DNA from: Aaosphaeria pasadenensis
Taxonomy: Eukaryota; Ascomycota; Dothideomycetes; Pleosporales
DNA length: 64,000 nt
Assembly: GCA_022813625.1 (NCBI GenBank)
Contig: JAKLMB010000003.1
Coordinates: 1,364,001-1,428,000, forward strand
Reading direction: 5' to 3'
Of this stretch, positions 56,490 through 64,000 are shown piece after piece. The translations under genes and the position numbers were made by a program. Under the pieces are notes generated by a model. The model was given only the letters and a program-made list of their open reading frames with translations. It made no database searches and was not told where the DNA came from. The stretch's first letter is position 1. Each line of letters starts with the position of its first letter.

Positions 56490-59400
56490 GTGAACTGTGA
56501 AGAAACCGAGAGGAGATTTGGGTTGTACGATATGATTGTAAAGTCTATGATAGGTTAAGTGTCTATATAGCAAATACCAAAGGCCAGGCTGGAATTGCAG
56601 GTACAGTCATGGAGGTTCGGCTCAGTATCGTAGGGCTGATAGGATATTATAAGCACCGAGGACAGGCCGAACCCAGTTTGGCCGATTTAGACCTTGGCGC
56701 TAGGTATGCACAGGACACCAGACTGTTCTGACAACAGACCTATTCTAAAGCGTACTTCTCGACGTCACCGCTCGACTTCGCTGCAGCAGAGAGGCAGCCA
56801 GGCAGTCTCGAAGTCTGGTAGGGAATTGGCTATTTGGAGTAGGTGTCTTGCTACGGCCGAGCGCTCCGCTATCACTATACCTCTCCCTTATCCCTTATTC
56901 CAAAAGTCTCACAACCCTTTCGGCTATCCATTGATTAAACATAAGCCAATGGCTGTGCAAAGGCACACACATGGTACGCAAGTTTCCAAATGGTTGCAAT
57001 GGCAACAGGATCGACATGATTGTGTTGTGCGAATTAGAAATAACGGTCTTGGCTGTGAATATCAAACTCATCTGCGCCTCACGTTAAGAGCTTGGCCGTT
57101 GTGGAGTAATCGTCGAAACTACAATCATTTCCAAGCACAAAAGGCCAGTCCTATTGATCGTCTCTACTGATTTCTGAACCTTCCTGCGCTAGCAAACGAT
57201 GTTCCTATGAATGATTGCTATGATCGTTCTTTACTTAGATCTGATCTCTGATATCATAAAATGGTCCGTGGCTGTGTGAACTACTCTGGCGCACGGTATG
57301 AAAGGGATACCGATATCTACGGTCGTAGACCAATAGATGGACATTTCAAGTGAGTTTGCGATAAGCTCTTGTTCATTTGGTGACCGCAATTACCATCGCT
57401 CTGGCCGTTCGGACCCGCCGTTCGGTTCGGTACCAACCGCAAGATCCACACCGCACGTCCACAGCACGAAAGCAGCCAGACCCCTAAAGAATTCCTTGTA
57501 GTAAGCACGGTGAAGATACTCGTACAATATCGGCCGATCCAACTGAGCCTTTCAGGTTGTTTCTAGATCTATTATTGACCTTTCCAGCAGGGAATGGCCG
57601 CTGGATGGGCCGAAGTCTAATTATGCAATCACGCAGACAGCGAATAAGGCTCTCAACACTAAGAAGCGGTTTTCCGACAGACTAATCGTACTTTATGAAT
57701 GCCAATGTGACAAAACCACAATCATCATACATCATAGCCTCTCAAGAAATATCAATGTACTTCAAATAGCACATCTATTGCTTAGAACCGGCTGGAAATA
57801 AGCACAATGGTGTTGACACAGTAGTGTAGGCCAACCCTCTAAATGCTCACCAAAATCAGTGCAGAGGAGCACGACAAATGTCGGTGAAGACCATGAGAGT
57901 AGCTATTCTGTCGTTAAGGGTTTCCTTTGTCCCTTCAAGCTGTTGGACCCTGAGCAGATGGAATCGTGAGATGTTGTGGGGGAAGACTGCGGGGTTGCGG
58001 AGATTGCTGAAGCCCGGCCGTGGACTTCAGAATGCGAGACACATGGAAAAAGATGATTGACGGAGGCTCGCCCGCTAGTTCAAAATGAAGAACCTTCTGT
58101 CATCTTTCTATGCACTCGGGGGAGAGAATCTTAATTCCGAGATGCTGTAAAAACCTGGGGATCTGCAGAGCTAATATATCTGAGCAATGGATGTTAGGAT
58201 TGGAGGCATTAAGGCTGGGCCGTCCAGGCTCTGTTTGGATAATGGCGGTCTAAGCCTGGTAGACAGTCACCCCTTTAGAAACTTGGATAATAGACTCCGT
58301 ATTATACCACAAGAGTAGTGGCCGTATTCTTACCCAGACGATGAGACTTCAGAATCTTGCAGCGATCGGCGAAAAGCCTCGCGGCGAAGATGCGCCAACA
58401 AGCAATACCAGACGCCGCCGTGCTAAGTAAAGGGATACGTGTATTGAAGGTAATGACAAAATGCTTTCAAGTCCGAAACCCACGAGTGTGTGGAAGCCAT
58501 ATGGAATAGTCCATATGCCTTGGCCAGGGTCGTTCGCGGCATTGAAACGAGTCTATTCGGATTTCGGCGCAGTGGATGAAGCAAGACAGAATCGTCGGAG
58601 CAGGTCCGAATCCCGACTTCATCTGGAAAAGTCGAATGCCCTCCAAGGGAGCAGCCTAACAATTGGAGGTGTCGTTCTAGGGTGAGTAGGGCATGGGGCT
58701 CAGCGTGAGATCCGTGAGGATTTCAAAGCAGGTCCCTGAATTTGCGAACTAGTAAACGGTGCAACATCCGTACCAAATTACAGAAAGACCAAGTCCTAGA
58801 AAGGAATGCAGAAGGTGCATCAAGCATTTCTAAGGCGTTCGATCAGCCATGTCCAGATGAAATGTATGTGATGGCATGTTCCGTGATCCACGATGCTCTA
58901 AGAGCTGGTGAAGCAGCCTAACTCTCACAAGGAGCGTAGCATCAACCTGAAGAACATGTGCAGCCATAGCAATTGTGAGAAGGCCGCGGCCGACATAAGT
59001 TTAGTAGAAGGCAGAAACTTGGGAGAGTTCAGCCTCCGTGTAGACCTATATGCACGCTGCCGTACACGGCCGTAGAGTTCTTTGGCTTGTGAAAGCAGAG
59101 GTGGTGAAGGTACTGAGTATGCGAAAGCATCCGTACGTATCCGAGGGGCTAGTTGGAGCTTTGGATACGTATCCGATGCTTCATGCTTAAATAGCTGGTT
59201 ACTACGTCAGAATCGCAAAGGTCGCGAATCTTTGTTGAAGTCTCCGACGCTCAGGGTGAAGACTGTGAAGTTATGGAGCATTTACTTGGAATAGTCCTAA
59301 TTGGGAGATCGTGATTGTGTCTCAGATGTCGACGCAGTTGAAAGCAGAGATCGACTGGTACCGAGGCAGAGCATTGCAAAAATATGGTGCATGATCAGAA

Positions 59401-61330
59401 ACTACTTTGTACTCCGTATATTCGAATTTCATTCCTTTTGCGACGGGAAAGCGGGTAGAAATCATGGGGTGAGGATTAATTGGGTATGCCAAGATCAAGT
59501 CGTTCCTCACTTCTATTTCCATCGGAGGATGCACTCCGTCCCCACAAGCAAGCGAAAGCGTCTTAGAGGTCGATCAGTGACTCATAGCATGGTGAAACGT
59601 CGACCCAGAACGGCGGTGCCGAAGTTTGTAACAACATGATGAAGCATCTCGGTTTGGGGTACAGCGACGATGTTATAAATATTCAGGAATGGTTCAAAGT
59701 GAGGATTTATCGGATAAAAGGATCACGATGGGAAAGAGTAGAGCGAAAATCGGGCTTGTTCAACACCATTATTGTAGTGCGAGAGACAGTTCTTTCGTGA
59801 ACAGCACCAAGCTAGAGGTTTAGTTTTAACGATAGTGATTGTGGCTTGAAAGCCGGGGGAGGTGGTGGTTTCGCAACGCAATGCTTTGCTTGTTTCTGAA
59901 AAGAAACCTTCACCGCTTCAATCGTTCACTCCGTCAACGTCAATAGTATGGAGTCGAAGCGCTGCAATCATGTAGCAATAATGCCACAGCCTCATTGACT
60001 TTGCGTTGAATTGCGCACCTGCCTGGTCATCGATCAGGCATCCGTAAACAATAAAGGGCGGCGGCGCAGCCCTTGCAAGTTGCTACTCGTAAGAAGCGGG
60101 ATGAACGGGGTTGGGATGGGATTGGTTTATTCCGAGACGGGTTAACTGGCTTGCACTGGATCGTTAATCGTGCTGAATGGCTCTCCCTGATTACTTGTTG
60201 GCTCTTTAGCACTCCGGCCCTATCGGGGCCAATATCCTGGCGCGCCTCCGGCCCGTGATGTGCGCCCTGCGAAATAACAAGTGCCTGATTGAGGCAGGCG
60301 TTGCGAAAGTTGTAGTTAACACATGCGCACGTGGACTAGTGGTTGTCTGTAATGTCTTGGTTCTCGAACAAGAAGAAGGAGAACGAGAAGAAGACTTGCG
60401 CTTCAGAACGTGTACACAGATCGGTCTGAATAGATTGATTGATGAACGAGGTGCAACGATGGGGGAGTGATGCGAACCTGCGTGCCCGCGCAGAGCAGAG
60501 CAGGGTGCAGTGGAAGCGATCGAGTGAGACGGCGTGCGCGCATTTCGAAAGCAGCAAAGAAGCGGGTCTGGTACGTCGATTTGCATCCTCCTGCTGGAGA
60601 CTAGGTAAGTAGTTATGGAGGAGCAGGTGGGCGACGGTAGGTATTCAACGAGTTGCGCAGCTGTTAATTGTCGCAGCGAAGGGCGGGCGGCGGGCCACGC
60701 ACACCAGCACTCCAGCACACTCAGCCGCCGCTCTGCTTACGGGACCTCGCCTTGACTAGAGACAAATCGGTGCAGCGCGATGCAGCCCACATTCTTCCCA
60801 TGCAAGAGGTTGACCAATTGTGGGCGAGAAACGAGGACCGGTCACTGAAATGGGCGTTGACGTTAATGTCGGTTTCACAGATGCACAGATGCTAACGAAC
60901 GGAAATACGACGGAATATGGGATGGGAAAGAGAGGGTTACGAGGGTAATAATCCCACATCCATGGATAGTTAACTCGTAGAGGGAGGGATGCGTAAACAA
61001 GTAAGTGATGGGTGGTGGTGATGGTGGTTGTGGTGGTTGTGGTTGGTGGGAAGGAAGGGAAGAGGGAGAGAAGGGAAAAGGGAAAAAAGTTGTGACTCAC
61101 ACTTCAACCCGCCAAGGCCGAAACCACGCCGCCCGGACCACCCAACCCATGCCCTTCCCTCTCTAGGCTCACTCTCTCTCCCACCCACATTCAACCCACC
61201 ACCAACCATCCACAAACTACATAATATTCGCTTTCTGCCTCTCGCTGCCTGATCTTCTTCTTCTTCTTTTCTCTTCCATCCTCACCCAACTATACAATAC
61301 ACACACATCATAAGACAGTCACAGATCAAA
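56490..61330. other. Gene-poor region between Zn2Cys6 gene and cpcA
   Basis: 4.8 kb. The first 200 bp serve the Zn2Cys6 gene and the last 300-400 bp the cpcA promoter and leader. ORFs between (the longest from an ATG is under 120 codons) show no domains. One TACTCCGTA at 59410. No transposon ends were recognised, though a decayed element cannot be excluded by eye. Confidence 0.5.
61093..61099 (+). promoter_or_regulatory. TGACTCA element (CpcA/Gcn4 site) upstream of cpcA
   Basis: Perfect palindromic TGACTCA, the known DNA target of Gcn4/CpcA proteins, 232 nt before the first uORF. Autoregulation through such a site is known for fungal cpcA/cpc-1 genes. Confidence 0.6.
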
Positions 61331-61345
61331 ATGGCTGCCTTCTAG
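61331..61345 (+). promoter_or_regulatory. cpcA leader uORF1 (Met-Ala-Ala-Phe-stop)
   Basis: Four-codon uORF with an AAAATGG context in the leader of the CpcA gene. Very short first uORFs (Met-Ala-Cys in yeast GCN4) keep ribosomes competent to reinitiate. Position, length and context match this role. Confidence 0.8.
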
Positions 61346-61559
61346 ATTCCCCCCCTTCTTCTCTTCTCAAGTCGCCTTCTAAAGCCGACACCTTGGGTCC
61401 CAACGTTATAACAACCATACTCTCCACTCAACCCACTTCAGAGTCCTCCCTCGCGGAACCTCTGAACTACAGCCCAGCCTCGTGCAGCTCTAGTTCTCTT
61501 TCCAATAACCCACCCAGGTTCGACTTTACGTCGTCCACCACGGCTTCTCAACAGTCAAC

Positions 61560-61721
61560 ATGGCTTCCCTCACCAGCTCCCCCAGCCTTGCGGCGAACAC
61601 TTCAGCAGTCCCATTCCGAGTTCGCGATCCCGCGTGTCAACAGCGACTTCGTGCTCTTCGACCAGCCGGCCCAACGACCGCAGCGTGCACCCAGCGCTCC
61701 TCAGCTTCATCCTACGTTTAA
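61560..61721 (+). promoter_or_regulatory. cpcA leader uORF2 (53 codons)
   Basis: Second AUG in the leader, opening 53 sense codons and ending 178 nt before the CpcA start codon, in a different frame from the main ORF. This longer inhibitory uORF is the second element of the GCN4-type translational switch: under amino acid starvation reinitiating ribosomes bypass it. The main-frame reading also stays open across it. Confidence 0.75.
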
Positions 61722-61899
61722 CCTAGGCAACTTGTACCCCAATTCTGCCCCGTCACCCACTGCAGGATTCCAGCAGCCTCCGTTACAACAACAACGACCG
61801 AAACTACAACAGCGTCCGCCAGTCCCCTTGTTCTCCAGTACCACCAGCACTAGCACTAGCACTCATACCGATATCCAACAACAACTCCACATCGCTACT

Positions 61900-62694
61900 A
61901 TGGCAGGTACTACTCACCATCTTCGCTCCTCCATGATTCAAAGACTCACCTCCCCTATAGATCTGAACACAAATAACTCGTTCGACTCGAACCTAGGCGC
62001 CGGCCTCGGGCCCGCCTTTGCTTCGAACGAACTGGAGTGGGGTCTCACTTTCCCCGCTTCGGCGTTTACTTCGATCAACGACTCTGCCGCGGAGTCGATC
62101 CGCACAGTCTCTCCCAAGGAAATCTTTGGAGACTCCCTCGGCTCTGCCCCGCACTCCACAGCGCTCACAAACTTGACCTCTCCCGATATTGGTGAATCTC
62201 CCTACATGATCAACGACAGCTTCGAAACTTCTCCGATGTTCAACAACGCCGATGGCTTCCAGGGAGGACCTGAGACCTGGTTCTCCTTGTTCCCCGAGCA
62301 GGAGTCGCAGTCGCCAGACATCAAGATCCCGGCGCCAGCGGCCCTGAATCTCGAGCGCACCCCAAGCAGCCAGTCCATGGCACGCTCGAACTCGTCCAGT
62401 GCCAACTCTCCTGCCATCCTGGACTCGAGGAGGAAGTCGTCCGTCTCAAGCTCTCCAGTCATCAATGCTTCGATATCCAAGAGCCGTCGTCGAAGGGGTG
62501 TTCTCCCAGACATCACTGTCGACCCCAACGACAAGATCGCTATGAAGCGAGCCCGCAATACCCTTGCCGCTCGTGACTCCCGACAGCGCAAGTTTGATCA
62601 TGTCAACACTCTGGAGAAGCGAAATGCAGAGCTTGAGGCCGAAGTAGAGAAGTGGAAGAACATTGCTCTTGCGCATGGTTACAATGGTGCATAA
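61900..62694 (+). CDS. cpcA: CpcA/GCN4-type bZIP activator of cross-pathway control
   Basis: Master activator of amino-acid biosynthesis genes under starvation. From the ATG at 61900 the protein has 264 residues, the usual length of fungal CpcA/CPC-1. The C-terminal bZIP has basic region KRARNTLAARDSRQRK and a short leucine zipper ending WKNIALAHG, as in CpcA proteins. The middle is Ser/Pro-rich with acidic and aromatic patches (FETSPMF, WFSLFPEQE) expected of activation domains. No intron is seen. The leader carries two uORFs and a TGACTCA element, the full GCN4-like control layout. The reading frame is open for at least 169 further codons upstream without an ATG; I take the first in-frame ATG as start. 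Some basic-region residues (ARDSRQRK) differ from the yeast ARRSRARK. Confidence 0.92.
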   Translation: MAGTTHHLRSSMIQRLTSPIDLNTNNSFDSNLGAGLGPAFASNELEWGLTFPASAFTSINDSAAESIRTVSPKEIFGDSLGSAPHSTALTNLTSPDIGESPYMINDSFETSPMFNNADGFQGGPETWFSLFPEQESQSPDIKIPAPAALNLERTPSSQSMARSNSSSANSPAILDSRRKSSVSSSPVINASISKSRRRRGVLPDITVDPNDKIAMKRARNTLAARDSRQRKFDHVNTLEKRNAELEAEVEKWKNIALAHGYNGA

Positions 62695-64000
62695 ATATAT
62701 CAGTCTGCCCGATTTGGTTCGTGGTGGGCTTGATGAGCTGGTGAGGTTAAGCCTCACCCCCCACCCCTCTCGTAGGCGGTGGCTCTTTACGACCTCTCCC
62801 TTTGTGGGATGATGGTTGCGATTCCTATTTTCTTAATGTTCTCTATCATTGTTTGTTTTATGGAATACTGTCCTTTCTGCGTCTTGCTCAGCGCTCGGAG
62901 CGTAGTCTCCCAATGGGTTGATTGACTCCTCCTTGTGCCGCTTATTTGTCCTTATCGAGAGTATAGGCAACAGCCTTTCAGAAAAGCTATATTGTTGTAG
63001 TTGCCGTTTAGTGAAAGTGCTTTGATCTCAAACCTTTCGCGACCTTCTCTTTATATTTATGATCCAATCTATACTTCCTATGACACGACCTCCAGCGGCT
63101 CGAAGTGACTATTCCGTGAACATAAGTTTGAGTGACTCCAACGCCCTAATTATTGGTCATCATATGACTCTATCCATACTTCTGTGATTCATCGTTGCAC
63201 GCCAAACCCCTCTCGTCGTTGCCATGCGCCATCCATGTTTCTTGGTGGTAAACCGCAGTATCTATGACAACGGCTCCCACTCTTGCGTACCACAATCACG
63301 TGTACTCTTATTGTAGAAACATGACTGTTACGTTACGAATCACAATGAGTAATCCAAAGTCTCATAGTTGACGCATCTTCGATGTCACTTTGAATAATAA
63401 GCCTGACTCCGTCCAGCTTGGCATCATATATTTTCTCCTATGTGCTAAGTAGAAAAATGATGATTCAGTACAAGCAGATACCGTCACTGTCTAGATGCCA
63501 TCTCCTTACTATGTACTCCGTAGCTTCATATTCGTACCATGGTTTCCCCTTTCCAATCCTTCGTAAACCATTCGCCGACTTACAGATACACATGCAGACC
63601 CAGATACCATGAAGTCCTCTGACTACGCCGATGCGTATGTCTCAATAAAAACTACTCATATATACACAAACATCAGGCACTACCCTCACTTCATGAAATG
63701 GTAATGACTGCCCTTTGCCTCCACAGTCATACGTACTATGAAACGACATAAACCACACGGAATCCTACGAGTCACTTGTTTTCCATGTGAGTGAGTTGCA
63801 TATGACATTTCGAGTCTGTCTTGAAGCACCTCGTTGCTCTTCTGTACTGTATGCGACGACGTAAGGGGTACATACTACGTTGGTTCATTGACTACTCTGC
63901 GGGTGTGGTCTCTAGGAGAGTGGGAAGCTGTTTCTAGGCAGGAGGGTGTCCTTGTCTTGACACTTATGTCACTTTCTAGCTGTGTACACAATTCTACCGT
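62695..64000. other. Intergenic region downstream of cpcA
   Basis: 1.3 kb of cpcA 3' UTR and following sequence to the right edge. One TACTCCGTA at 63514. No ORF with support and no RNA gene recognised. Confidence 0.55.

Noticed and set aside
59301..59639. 112-codon plus-strand ORF
   Set aside because: It begins at TTG, not ATG, and shows only basic low-information sequence.

Overview
This window is nuclear DNA of a filamentous ascomycete (Pezizomycotina). Genes carry short introns (50-125 nt, GTNNGT donors, CTAAC/CTGAC-like branch sites). ATP-citrate lyase is encoded by two separate divergent genes, as in ascomycetes. There is a CpcA/GCN4-type bZIP gene with upstream ORFs and a Zn2Cys6 regulator of AflR type. 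I cannot fix the class from sequence alone; Dothideomycetes or Eurotiomycetes are both possible. Seventeen protein-coding genes are supported, most with exon joins worked out base by base from frame, splice sites and family consensus.

Layout: 1-3.6 kb, kinesin-4-type motor (minus, cut by the left edge). 3.6-15.0 kb, a block with no recognisable gene. 15.0-16.4 kb, box C/D snoRNP assembly factor BCD1 (minus). 19.9-22.8 kb, DENN-domain protein (plus). 25.5-26.7 kb, GPI-type GH16 glycosidase (plus). 27.4-28.5 kb, exosome subunit RRP42 (minus), divergent from an MCH1-like MFS transporter at 29.1-31.0 kb (plus). 32.3-33.0 kb, small four-helix membrane protein. 34.6-36.4 kb, membrane-anchored histidine-phosphatase-like protein lacking the catalytic histidines. 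36.9-37.9 kb, F-box protein with a zinc-ribbon/XPA-like segment. 38.6-46.0 kb, divergent ACL2/ACL1 pair around a 3.2 kb shared control region. 47.0-48.8 kb, secreted repeat protein (minus). 50.0-51.2 kb, GH105 hydrolase. 51.5-52.0 kb, small eight-cysteine protein (minus). 53.1-56.5 kb, a compact trio: DUF202 membrane protein (minus), CIA30-domain tail-anchored protein (plus), AflR-type Zn2Cys6 factor (minus). 56.5-61.3 kb, gene-poor. 61.3-62.7 kb, cpcA with its uORF leader.

Functional links: ACL1 and ACL2 form the cytosolic acetyl-CoA-producing enzyme and probably share control from the intervening region. BCD1 and RRP42 are both RNA-processing housekeeping genes but are unlinked in transcription. 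The GH16, GH105, repeat-protein and cysteine-rich genes are surface or secreted functions. The DUF202/CIA30/Zn2Cys6 trio is the best candidate for an undescribed local gene set: two membrane proteins share a 254 bp divergent promoter and the regulator sits tail-to-tail 84 bp away.

The most striking non-genic signal is the 9-mer TACGGAGTA (either strand): I count 11 exact copies in 64 kb, five of them within 1.25 kb at 4.4-5.6 kb, almost all outside coding sequence. No tRNA, rRNA, CRISPR or intact transposon was recognised.
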